This document shows, in pieces, positions 1 through 7,386 of a stretch of 64,000 nucleotides of DNA. Each line of letters starts with the position of its first letter. Within the stretch, counting starts at the first letter, position 1. The stretch comes from Dictyoglomus turgidum DSM 6724. GTDB lineage: Bacteria > Dictyoglomota > Dictyoglomia > Dictyoglomales > Dictyoglomaceae. The position numbers were made by a program, and so were the translations under genes. The notes under the pieces are model-generated. The model was not told the origin of the DNA. It ran no database searches and worked only from the letters and a program-made list of their open reading frames with translations. The stretch is from contig NC_011661.1 of the NCBI RefSeq assembly GCF_000021645.1, positions 900,723 through 964,722 on the forward strand, given 5' to 3'.

Positions 1-1612
1 TTCTTCTAAGAAAGGTATAAGGCTTGGAGAAGCTTTGTTAGAATTGAAACTCCTTGATGATGTTCAACTTGCTAAGATTTTAAGCGAGCAATTTGATATT
101 CCTTTTAAATCTTTAAGGGAAGTAAGAATTGATCATGACCTTGCCCGGTTACTTTCTCCTCAAAAGGCAAGGGAAAATTTGATTCTTCCCTTGTATAGAG
201 AGAATGGGAGAATTATAGTAGGAATTGTGGATCCAAGCAATATTTTTGCCCTAGACGATTTACGTATGGTTACAAAGAGTGAGGTTTTTCCTGTTATAGT
301 GCCAAGAAATGAGCTTGTAGAAGCTATAAACCAGATATGGGGCAGTGAAGAGGTGGAAAAAGTTTTAGAAGAAATAATTGTTCAAAAAGAGGAGGAAGAA
401 AATCAGTATCAAGAAGTTTCTCTTGAGGAAATATCATCTCAAGAGGGTCCTATTGCAAAATTGGTAAATAGTATTCTTGTGGATGCTGTAAGGAGAGGAG
501 CCAGTGATATACATATCGAGCCTACAGAAAAGAATGTGAGAGTAAGATTCAGAATTGATGGTGTTCTTCATGAAATAATGTTTATTCAGAAAAGATACCA
601 AGCAGCTATAGTTTCAAGAATTAAGATCATGAGTGATATGGATATATCTGAAAGAAGAATACCTCAAGATGGAAGGATAAAAGCAAATATTAGAGGAGAG
701 GTGTATGATTTTCGTGTATCCACGCTTCCTGGGGTTTTTGGAGAAAAAGTAGTGCTGAGAATCCTTGGAAGAGGTTCTATTTCTTTGACTCTTGAGAGCT
801 TAGGATTTTCTGAACATAATTATGAAAGATATTTGAAGATGTTAAAAACACCTTATGGAATAATATTAGTAACTGGACCTACAGGAAGTGGTAAGTCAAC
901 CACCCTTTATGCATCTTTAAATATGATAAATTCTCCTGATATAAACATAATTACGGTAGAAGATCCAGTGGAATATCAGCTTCCTGGAATTCATCAAGTA
1001 CAAGTAAATCCCAAAGCAGGACTTACTTTTGCTTCAGCTTTAAGATCCATATTAAGACAAGACCCTGATGTGGTGCTTGTAGGTGAGATCCGTGATGAGG
1101 AGACTGCAAGAATTGCTATTCAAGCTGCATTAACAGGTCACTTGGTACTTTCAACCTTACACACTAACGATGCTCCTTCTGCTGTAACAAGATTGATAGA
1201 TATGGGAATTGAACCTTTCTTAATTAGTTCTTCGCTTCTTGGAGCTGTTGCTCAAAGACTTGTAAGGACTATATGTCCAAACTGTAAAGCTCCCTATGAA
1301 CCTACAAAAGAAGAGATAGAAGCCATAAAAGCTACCTTAGGAGATATTGACCTTTCTAACATAACCTTTTATAAGGGTAAAGGGTGTCCTAAATGTAATG
1401 GAAAAGGCTATAAAGGAAGGACCGCTATTCATGAGATTATGTTGATGAATGATGAGATAAGAGAGTTGGTTTTGAAAAAAGCGTCAAGAGAAACTATAAA
1501 AGAGGTTGCAAGAAAATATGGTATGGTGACGTTGAGAGAGGATGGTATGCAAAAGGTTCTAAAGGGTATTACCACTGTTGAAGAGGTAATGAGAGTTACT
1601 GCTGCAGATTAA
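1..1612 (+). CDS. pilB: Type IV pilus extension ATPase PilB (GspE family), 5' end outside window
   Basis: Hexameric secretion ATPase that powers pilus extension at the inner-membrane face. The reading frame is open from base 2, and the residues before the first candidate start (TTG at 35) read KKGIRLGEALLE, the usual opening of the T2SSE_N domain, so the true start lies upstream. The N-terminal domain is followed by the ATPase core: Walker A GPTGSGKST near codon 285 of the visible part, the Asp box ITVEDPVEY, Walker B LVGEIRDEET and the His box STLHTND. A four-cysteine zinc motif, CPNC then CPKC, near the C-terminus is typical of PilB/GspE and absent from PilT. pilT and pilC follow in the same direction within 20 bp. 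The family call is secure; PilB rather than GspE rests on the adjoining pilT. Confidence 0.96.
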   Translation, partial: SSKKGIRLGEALLELKLLDDVQLAKILSEQFDIPFKSLREVRIDHDLARLLSPQKARENLILPLYRENGRIIVGIVDPSNIFALDDLRMVTKSEVFPVIVPRNELVEAINQIWGSEEVEKVLEEIIVQKEEEENQYQEVSLEEISSQEGPIAKLVNSILVDAVRRGASDIHIEPTEKNVRVRFRIDGVLHEIMFIQKRYQAAIVSRIKIMSDMDISERRIPQDGRIKANIRGEVYDFRVSTLPGVFGEKVVLRILGRGSISLTLESLGFSEHNYERYLKMLKTPYGIILVTGPTGSGKSTTLYASLNMINSPDINIITVEDPVEYQLPGIHQVQVNPKAGLTFASALRSILRQDPDVVLVGEIRDEETARIAIQAALTGHLVLSTLHTNDAPSAVTRLIDMGIEPFLISSSLLGAVAQRLVRTICPNCKAPYEPTKEEIEAIKATLGDIDLSNITFYKGKGCPKCNGKGYKGRTAIHEIMLMNDEIRELVLKKASRETIKEVARKYGMVTLREDGMQKVLKGITTVEEVMRVTAAD

Positions 1613-1629
1613 AGGGGGTAGAAAATATA

Positions 1630-2712
1630 ATGAGAGATGATCTTTCCATAATTGAAATTCTTCAAAACGCTCTTCAAAAAGAGGCTTCCGACGTACATAT
1701 AACTTCTGGAATTCCTCCAGTTTTCCGTATAAAAGGACATTTAATACCTCAAACCCAATATCCTGTTTTAACTCCTCAGCTAACTTATAGACTTGTCTTT
1801 AGCCTTTTGACCGAAGAGCAAAAACAAAAATTACAAGAAAATAAGGAATTAGATTTTTCAGTGGGAATTAGTGGGGAGGGAAGATTTAGAGTAAATGCTT
1901 TTTGGCAAAGAGGAAGTCTTGCTGCTGTATTTAGATTGATACCTTGGAAAATTCCAACTATAGAAGAGCTGAGACTTCCTCTTGTTTTAAAAGATTTAGC
2001 TGCTCTCCCAAGGGGATTAATCCTTGTTACTGGCCCTACAGGAAGTGGTAAGTCCACAACCCTCGCTTCTATGATTGATTATATAAACTCAAACTTCAGC
2101 AGACATATTATTACCATTGAAGATCCTATTGAATACTTGCATACCCATAAAAAATCTATTGTCAATCAGAGAGAAGTAGGAAGTGATACTTATTCCTTTG
2201 CGAATGCTTTGAGATCTGCATTAAGAGAGGATCCTGATGTGATTCTTGTGGGTGAGATGAGAGATTTAGAAACTACAGCTATAGCCATAACTGCAGCAGA
2301 GACAGGACATTTGGTTATGGCAACTCTACACACTGTGGATGCGGTCCAAAGTATAGAAAGAATAGTAGACCAATTTCCTGCCCATCAACAGCAACAAATA
2401 AGGCTTCAACTTTCAGGAGTCATACAAGGTATTATATCTCAACAGCTTTTACCAAGAAGAGATGGTACAGGAAGAATTGTTGCCACAGAGATTTTAATTG
2501 GAATTCCAGCGGTAAGGAGCCTCATAAGAGAAGGCAAGACTCCCCAAATATATAGTGTGATTCAAACGGGTGGAAGATATGGAATGCAGACTATGGATCA
2601 AAGTCTTGCAGATCTTGTGAAAAAGGGACTTATCTCTCAAGAAGTAGCCTTTGAAAGAGCGGTAAATAGGGAAGAATTGATACGTCTTTTGGGGGGAGAA
2701 GTGAGGAGGTGA
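1630..2712 (+). CDS. pilT: Type IV pilus retraction ATPase PilT
   Basis: Retraction motor for type IV pili, a cytoplasmic hexamer that disassembles pilin and drives twitching. The 360 residues are the normal PilT length. Visible are the N-terminal PAS-like region opening with ASDVHI, Walker A GPTGSGKST near residue 135, the Asp box TIEDPIEYLH, Walker B ILVGEMRDLET and the His-box ATLHTVDA. There is no four-cysteine zinc motif, which separates it from the upstream PilB. The start ATG has a GGGGG ribosome-binding site ten bases upstream. It lies 17 bp after pilB and 8 bp before pilC, so the three are probably co-transcribed. Confidence 0.96.
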   Translation: MRDDLSIIEILQNALQKEASDVHITSGIPPVFRIKGHLIPQTQYPVLTPQLTYRLVFSLLTEEQKQKLQENKELDFSVGISGEGRFRVNAFWQRGSLAAVFRLIPWKIPTIEELRLPLVLKDLAALPRGLILVTGPTGSGKSTTLASMIDYINSNFSRHIITIEDPIEYLHTHKKSIVNQREVGSDTYSFANALRSALREDPDVILVGEMRDLETTAIAITAAETGHLVMATLHTVDAVQSIERIVDQFPAHQQQQIRLQLSGVIQGIISQQLLPRRDGTGRIVATEILIGIPAVRSLIREGKTPQIYSVIQTGGRYGMQTMDQSLADLVKKGLISQEVAFERAVNREELIRLLGGEVRR

Positions 2713-2720
2713 GGGGATAG

Positions 2721-3950
2721 ATGGCAAAGGTTTATGTTTATCAGGCACGAAATATGAAAGGAGAGCTTATCACGGGAGAGTATGAAGCTGAAAATATAAG
2801 AGAAGTAGCTATAAGGTTAAGGGGAATGAATTTGTATCCTGTAAGAATAGAGGAAAAAAGAACGCCGTCTTCTTTTTTCAGTTTGACATTAGCACCTAAA
2901 AAGGAGAAGGTTGGTAAGGTAAAATTAACAGACCTTACAGTATTTACCAGACAGTTTGCCACGATGATTAATGCAGGACTTTCTCTTTCTACCTGTCTTA
3001 ATATTCTTTCTGAACAGAGTGAAAGCAAGGCATTAAGGCAAATTTTAAAAGAAATTCAAAGAATGGTAGACGAAGGAAGTTCCCTTTCTGAAGCTTTTGC
3101 AAAATTTCCTAATGTGTTTTCTCCTTTATATATTAATATGGTAAAGGCAGCAGAGTCTGCTGGAACCCTTGATGAAACTTTGGAGAGACTTGCTGTAACC
3201 CTGGAAAAGCAACAGGAATTAAGGAGAAAAATAAAATCAGCTATGACCTATCCAGTTATAGTACTTATTATTGCAATTGGGGCTGGATTTGGTATGTTGA
3301 CCTTTCTTGTTCCTATCTTTGCAGGCATGTTTGAGAGTATGGGAGCCCAATTGCCATTGCCTACTTTAGTACTTCTCAAGATGAGTAAATTTATAACCAG
3401 TAATATACTTTTAATCCTCCTTGGAACAATAATTTTGATACTTGGAGCTATAAGAGCTTGGAAAAATCCTAAGATAAAAGATAAGATAGATGAAATACTC
3501 TTGAAAATTCCAGTTTTTGGAGGATTAATCCAAAAAACTTCTGTGGTGAATTTTGCAACTACCCTTGCTGCACAGGTAAGAACTGGAGTACCCATACTTC
3601 AGGCTCTTCAACTTGCTGGTCAGACCGCAGGAAATAGTGTATTCAGAAAAGCCATAGACTTAACAAGGCAGAGAGTAAGAGAAGGAGAAAGAATTGCTCC
3701 TGTGTTAAAGGAGACAAAAGTATTCCCTCCCATGGTGGTACATATGATATCCATTGGAGAAGAATCAGGTTCCTTGGAGCAAATGCTAAACAAAATTGCA
3801 GAGTTCTATGAAGGAGAAGTTGCAGCAGCAGTTGAAAGTCTGACCTCTCTTATTGAACCTTTGATGATGGTATTTGTAGGTGGTATAGTTGGTGGGATGT
3901 TAATTGCATTATATCTTCCTATTTTTACCATGTTCCAGTACATAAAATGA
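2721..3950 (+). CDS. pilC: Type IV pilus inner-membrane platform protein PilC
   Basis: Polytopic inner-membrane platform (GspF/PilC family) that couples the PilB and PilT motors to pilin assembly. The 409 residues contain two T2SSF repeats, about residues 75-195 and 275-400, each with the family sequence FxRQFATMINAGLSL or VNFATTLAAQVRTGVPI. Hydrophobic segments lie near residues 175-200, 225-245 and at the C-terminus (MMVFVGGIVGGMLIALYLPI). The start has a GGAGGTGAGGGG ribosome-binding site. The last codons overlap the start of the sigma-factor gene by 4 bp (ATGA), which ties that gene translationally to the pilus operon. Confidence 0.96.
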   Translation: MAKVYVYQARNMKGELITGEYEAENIREVAIRLRGMNLYPVRIEEKRTPSSFFSLTLAPKKEKVGKVKLTDLTVFTRQFATMINAGLSLSTCLNILSEQSESKALRQILKEIQRMVDEGSSLSEAFAKFPNVFSPLYINMVKAAESAGTLDETLERLAVTLEKQQELRRKIKSAMTYPVIVLIIAIGAGFGMLTFLVPIFAGMFESMGAQLPLPTLVLLKMSKFITSNILLILLGTIILILGAIRAWKNPKIKDKIDEILLKIPVFGGLIQKTSVVNFATTLAAQVRTGVPILQALQLAGQTAGNSVFRKAIDLTRQRVREGERIAPVLKETKVFPPMVVHMISIGEESGSLEQMLNKIAEFYEGEVAAAVESLTSLIEPLMMVFVGGIVGGMLIALYLPIFTMFQYIK

Positions 3951-4654
3951 TAAGGCCTGCTTTAGACCTTTGGTTGAAATATAAAGAGACAGGAGATAAA
4001 AAATTTCTTGAGGAGCTTCTTAATGTTTTTGATGATTTAATACACTACTGGGCTTCAAAATTTACTTCTTATGGAGAACCTCTGGAAGATTTGATACAAA
4101 TTGGATATTTGGGATTTTTAAAAGCTATTGAGAATTATGATCCTAAAAAAGGAGAACTTTCTACATACATCTCTCACTATGTATTAGGAGAGATAAGACA
4201 TCATTTGAGGGATAAGATAGATAAAATAAAAATTCCAAGAAGTGTAAAGATCTTAATAAATAAAATGGATAATTTTATAAAAGAAGTATGGGAAAAGGAA
4301 AATAGATCACCCTCTTGTGAGGAGATTGCAAAGCATTTAAATATTACTGTGGAATCAGTAGATGAACTTTTTAAAATTAAAGAAGCTATGATGACAGTGT
4401 CTATTGAGGATTTAGAGATTGAGGTGGATAGGATAAGAACTGAGAGATTAGAATCTTTTAAACTTCCTATTGAGGAGAAGATTGCTTTAGAACAGGCAAT
4501 ATCAAAGCTTCCCGAAATACAGAAAAAAATAATTGAATATATTTTCTACCAAGATCTAACCCAAACTGAGGTTGCTAAAATATTGAAAATTTCTCAAACT
4601 CAAGTCTCAAGGCTTTTGAAAAGTGCCTTAGAGAAATTGAGAGAGATGCTTTAG
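3947..4654 (+). CDS. Alternative sigma factor, sigma-70 family (SigB/SigF/WhiG-like)
   Basis: A 235-residue sigma factor that should direct RNA polymerase to a special promoter class. Region 2 spans about residues 20-95 (LIQIGYLGFLKAIENYDPKKG and ISHYVLGEIRHHLRD), region 3 about 110-150 (PSCEEIAKHLNITVESVDEL), and region 4 about 180-235 with a helix-turn-helix LTQTEVAKILKISQTQVSRL. Having regions 2, 3 and 4 but no region 1.1 is the group 3 layout of SigB, SigF, FliA and WhiG, not ECF. It starts inside the pilC stop codon (4 bp overlap) and is followed within 100 bp by the pilin genes, so a role in pilus gene expression is a reasonable inference. No anti-sigma gene lies alongside. The exact subgroup cannot be fixed by eye. 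Confidence 0.9.
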   Translation: MIRPALDLWLKYKETGDKKFLEELLNVFDDLIHYWASKFTSYGEPLEDLIQIGYLGFLKAIENYDPKKGELSTYISHYVLGEIRHHLRDKIDKIKIPRSVKILINKMDNFIKEVWEKENRSPSCEEIAKHLNITVESVDELFKIKEAMMTVSIEDLEIEVDRIRTERLESFKLPIEEKIALEQAISKLPEIQKKIIEYIFYQDLTQTEVAKILKISQTQVSRLLKSALEKLREML

Positions 4655-4697
4655 TTGGCTTTAATATTCTAAATGAATGATTTTTATTTAAGAAGGG

Positions 4698-4703
4698 TAT
4701 AAT
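4698..4703 (+). promoter_or_regulatory. Candidate -10 element of first pilin gene
   Basis: TATAAT preceded directly by GGG (GGGTATAAT), about 46 bp before the pilin start. No TTGACA-like box lies 16-18 bp upstream; instead ATGAAT occurs at 4673. The second pilin gene has the same GGGTATAAT with ATGAAT at a similar distance. GGGTAT resembles the -10 of SigB/SigF-class sigma factors, and a sigma gene of that class lies just upstream; that link is inference. Confidence 0.5.
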
Positions 4704-4749
4704 ATAAATCAAAAAGGAAAATAAATTGTGGGGGAAGGAGGACTGAAAG

Positions 4750-5178
4750 ATGAGGAGAGAGAAAGGTTTCACGCTCATTGAGTTGATGGTGGTTATTGTG
4801 ATCATTGCCATCTTAGCGGCAGTAGCTCTTCCAAACTTTATGGGAGCAACTGAAAGGGCAAGAGAGTCTGCAGTAAGAAGCGCAGTAAAGAGTATACAAA
4901 CAGCTCTTGAGATTTATGCAACTGACAATCAAGGATATTATCCTGACTACATTTACACCCTAAAGAATGGCAATTACTTACCAGGAGGGAAATTCCCTAA
5001 CAACCCTGCTACAAATACAGAATATGGTTTTACTGCTAATAATAATGACAGTGGTGAAAGCGCATATAAGATTGTTTATACAGTATCCACTGACCATGCC
5101 TCTTACACAATCACTGGATATGGGAAGGATAACCAAAAAATTGTAATCCAAGTATCCAGCGCTGGTACAATAAAGTAA
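4750..5178 (+). CDS. Type IV major pilin, copy 1
   Basis: Class III-signal prepilin of 142 residues. The leader MRREKG is cut by prepilin peptidase before the Phe of FTLIELMVVIVIIAILAAV, with Glu5 of the mature protein present, followed by the hydrophobic helix and then KARES-type helix sequence. The globular part contains a DNQGYYPDY segment and a PGGKFPNNPAT segment typical of the type II pseudopilin/pilin fold. There is a strong AAGGAGG ribosome-binding site. It differs from copy 2 (5340-5768) at only 6 residues. It has its own terminator at 5203. The abundance of upstream signals and the duplication suggest a major pilin rather than a minor pseudopilin, but GspG-like use cannot be excluded. 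Confidence 0.93.
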   Translation: MRREKGFTLIELMVVIVIIAILAAVALPNFMGATERARESAVRSAVKSIQTALEIYATDNQGYYPDYIYTLKNGNYLPGGKFPNNPATNTEYGFTANNNDSGESAYKIVYTVSTDHASYTITGYGKDNQKIVIQVSSAGTIK

Positions 5179-5202
5179 TAAAAAATAACCCTTGAGCTTT
5201 AG

Positions 5203-5241
5203 GAGGATGAGAAGGAATCTTCTCATCCTCTTTTATTTTTT
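5203..5241 (+). terminator. Intrinsic terminator after pilin copy 1
   Basis: A 12-bp perfect stem GAGGATGAGAAG / CTTCTCATCCTC with GAAT loop, followed by TTTTATTTTTT. It isolates the first pilin transcript from the second copy. Confidence 0.9.
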
Positions 5242-5295
5242 ATTTGTTTCAGAATGAAATTGATTAAAGTTATGAATAGAAAAAATTTTTATGGG

Positions 5296-5301
5296 TATAA
5301 T
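5296..5301 (+). promoter_or_regulatory. Candidate -10 element of second pilin gene
   Basis: TATAAT within ATGGGTATAAT, 38 bp before the start of pilin copy 2. It shares GGGTATAAT and an upstream ATGAAT (5272) with copy 1, although the rest of the two upstream regions is not similar. This suggests a conserved promoter recognised by the same holoenzyme. Confidence 0.5.
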
Positions 5302-5339
5302 ATTAATTAGAAAAACTAATTAAAAAAGGAGGTTAGATT

Positions 5340-5768
5340 ATGAGGAGAGAGAAAGGTTTCACGCTCATTGAGTTGATGGTGGTTATTGTGATCATTGCCA
5401 TCTTAGCGGCAGTGGCTCTTCCAAACTTTATGGGAGCAACTGAAAGGGCAAGAGAGTCTGCAGTAAGAAGCGCAGTAAAAACACTGCAGACAGCCCTTGA
5501 GATGTACGCAACTGACAATCAAGGATATTATCCTGACTACATTTACACCCTAAAGAATGGCAATTACTTACCAGGAGGGAAATTCCCTAACAACCCTGCT
5601 ACAAATGCAGAATATGGTTTTACTGCTAATAATAATGACAGTGGTGAAAGCGCATATAAGATTGTTTATACAGTATCCACTGACCATGCCTCTTACACAA
5701 TCACTGGATATGGGAAGGATAACCAAAAAGTTGTAATCCAAGTATCCAGCGCTGGTACCCTGAAGTAA
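5340..5768 (+). CDS. Type IV major pilin, copy 2
   Basis: Tandem near-duplicate of the pilin at 4750. The 142 residues have the same leader MRREKG, the same FTLIELMVVIVIIAILAAV helix and an identical C-terminal half apart from isolated changes. The six substitutions are Ser-Ile to Thr-Leu in KSIQ/KTLQ, Ile to Met, Thr to Ala, Ile to Val and a final Ile to Leu. At the DNA level most differences are packed into roughly 30 bp near 5478-5508 with nearly identical sequence on either side, which looks like a mosaic or gene-conversion boundary. It has a good ribosome-binding site (AAAGGAGGT) and its own terminator at 5797. Confidence 0.93.
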   Translation: MRREKGFTLIELMVVIVIIAILAAVALPNFMGATERARESAVRSAVKTLQTALEMYATDNQGYYPDYIYTLKNGNYLPGGKFPNNPATNAEYGFTANNNDSGESAYKIVYTVSTDHASYTITGYGKDNQKVVIQVSSAGTLK

Positions 5769-5796
5769 TATAAAGTATAAGTTAAGGTTTTTACTT

Positions 5797-5833
5797 AAAA
5801 AGGGGCAAGATTAAATTTCTTGCCCCTTTTTTA
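5797..5833 (+). terminator. Intrinsic terminator after pilin copy 2
   Basis: Stem AAAAAGGGGCAAGA pairing with TCTTGCCCCTTTTT around a short AT loop, running into a T tract. It ends only about 28 bp before the start of the third prepilin, so that gene needs read-through or its own weak promoter. Confidence 0.88.
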
Positions 5834-5860
5834 TAAATTTTTTATGGGGGCTTGAAAATT

Positions 5861-6286
5861 ATGAATAAGGGGGGTTTTAGTTTAATTGAACTTCTTGTGG
5901 TGATAGTTATTATATCTATTCTTGCCCTTATAGGAGTTTCAGGTTATTCCATGTATTTAGAGAAAGCAAGAGAAAGTTCTGCAAAAAGTGCTCTCAAGGC
6001 TATACAGGTTGCAGTAGAAATGTATTCTACAGACAATAAAGGAAAATATCCTATTGCAAATAGTTTGAATGAGTTAAAAGCGCAGATACTGAACTATTTA
6101 CCAAACAGAGAGTACCCAAATAATCCTTACAATAATATGCCTTACTCAGATGAGAATAATGATCATTATAAGATTACATATACCTATGATGCCTTAGAAA
6201 ATTCTTACGTGTTGACAGTGATGGATAGGTATAATATAAAAAGAATATATCTTCTTTCTAATAAAATTACTTCTATAGGAGAGTGA
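5861..6286 (+). CDS. Divergent prepilin / minor pilin-like protein
   Basis: Third pilin-family gene, 141 residues from the ATG. The leader MNKGG precedes FSLIELLVVIVIISILALIG, the N-methylation and helix motif with mature Glu5, and a DNKGKYPIAN segment follows as in the two upstream pilins; the remainder is divergent. The ATG at 5861 is preferred because GGGGG lies ten bases upstream, whereas an in-frame TTG at 5852 sits only one base after that site. It is likely a minor pilin or pseudopilin that primes or modifies the fibre. Its stop overlaps the ribosome-binding region of the next gene. Confidence 0.88.
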   Translation: MNKGGFSLIELLVVIVIISILALIGVSGYSMYLEKARESSAKSALKAIQVAVEMYSTDNKGKYPIANSLNELKAQILNYLPNREYPNNPYNNMPYSDENNDHYKITYTYDALENSYVLTVMDRYNIKRIYLLSNKITSIGE

Positions 6287-6291
6287 TTAAT

Positions 6292-6714
6292 ATGTCCGAA
6301 GATAGATGGAAAAAACTGTGGGAAAGTTTAAAGCCTCAAATAGCATCTATGGTTCAGAAAGCAGGAGAAACCGCCCAAAAGGCTGGAGAGGTAGTTTCGG
6401 AGATGGCTAAAACCCTTGGAAAAGAGTCTGCTAAGCTTGCTAAGATTGGGAAATTAAAGGCAGATATTCTTATTCTTGAGGGAAATAAAGACAGTCTTTT
6501 GAGAAATCTTGGAGAAAAGTTATATGAATTACATAAAAATAATGAGGAAATAAGAAAGGAATTGTTTGCTGATCTTATAACAGAAATTGAAGGGTTAGAA
6601 AAGAAAATTCTGGAGAAGCAAAGAGAAATTGAGAGCATTGCAAGAGAGGAGAATTTGAAACCAGAAGATGTAGAAAAAATTCCTGCTGTTGAAGATGAAG
6701 AAAAGAAAGATTAA
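6292..6714 (+). CDS. Coiled-coil protein of unknown function
   Basis: 140 residues, highly charged and apparently soluble, with no signal peptide. An N-terminal segment (about residues 10-55) is rich in Ala, Lys and Glu with repeats such as AGETAQKAGEV, reminiscent of amphipathic LEA- or apolipoprotein-like helices; residues 60-125 have heptad-like Leu and Ile spacing (LEGLEKKILEKQREIE type). The end is acidic-lysine rich. The ATG at 6292 is chosen because AGGAG lies ten bases upstream; an in-frame GTG at 6283 is too close to it. The end overlaps radC. I do not recognise a characterised family. Confidence 0.75.
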   Translation: MSEDRWKKLWESLKPQIASMVQKAGETAQKAGEVVSEMAKTLGKESAKLAKIGKLKADILILEGNKDSLLRNLGEKLYELHKNNEEIRKELFADLITEIEGLEKKILEKQREIESIAREENLKPEDVEKIPAVEDEEKKD

Positions 6715-7381
6715 AGATTTTCCTAAGTCAGAAAGACCAAGAGAGAGATTACTAAATTATGGAGAAAAAGCACTTTCCGATGCTGAGCTTCTTGCTATCA
6801 TTTTGAGGACAGGGAATAAAAATTACTCTGTTTATGAACTTGCTCAAAATTTAATAGTTGATTTTGGAAGCTTGAAAAGAATTGCTGAGGTAGGAATAGG
6901 GGAGCTTATTAAATATCCTGGGATTGGAATTACAAAGGCGGTTCAAATAAAGGCAAGTATTGAACTTGGAAGAAGAATATTTTCTGAAAAAAAGAATTAT
7001 TTTGGAGAAAGTATTTTGAATCCTCACGATGCCTTCTTGATTTTTAAGGAAGATATGTTTGACCTAAAAGAGGAACATCTTTTTTGTATTTATATGGATG
7101 TGAAAAACAAATGCTTAAATAAAAGGCTTATTGCGAAGGGAGATTTAAATATTGTATATGCTTCTCCAAGGGAGATCTTTAAATATGCTCTTCAAGAAAA
7201 TTCTTCTAAGTTAATTCTTGCCCACAATCACCCATCAGGAGATCTTACCCCTAGTGAGGATGATATAATCTTTACAAAGAGGTTAATTGAAGCTGGAAAG
7301 ATTTTGGGACTTGAGATTCTTGATCATCTTATCATTTATAATGAAGATTATGTAAGTTTAAAAGAGAAAAAGCTTATATAA
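6695..7381 (+). CDS. radC: RadC family JAB1/MPN-domain protein
   Basis: RadC-like protein with an N-terminal UPF0758/HhH region (SERPRERLLNYGEKALSDAE, then helix-hairpin-helix VGIGELIKYPGIGITKAVQI) and a C-terminal JAB metallo-isopeptidase-like domain carrying LILAHNHPSGD, the His-x-His plus Ser/Asp zinc motif. The biochemical role of RadC proteins is unsettled; the old DNA-repair assignment is weak. The start is uncertain: ATG at 6695 or TTG at 6689, neither with a clear ribosome-binding site, so translation is probably coupled to the overlapping upstream gene. polA begins 5 bp downstream. Confidence 0.92.
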   Translation: MKKRKIKDFPKSERPRERLLNYGEKALSDAELLAIILRTGNKNYSVYELAQNLIVDFGSLKRIAEVGIGELIKYPGIGITKAVQIKASIELGRRIFSEKKNYFGESILNPHDAFLIFKEDMFDLKEEHLFCIYMDVKNKCLNKRLIAKGDLNIVYASPREIFKYALQENSSKLILAHNHPSGDLTPSEDDIIFTKRLIEAGKILGLEILDHLIIYNEDYVSLKEKKLI

Positions 7382-7386
7382 AATCT

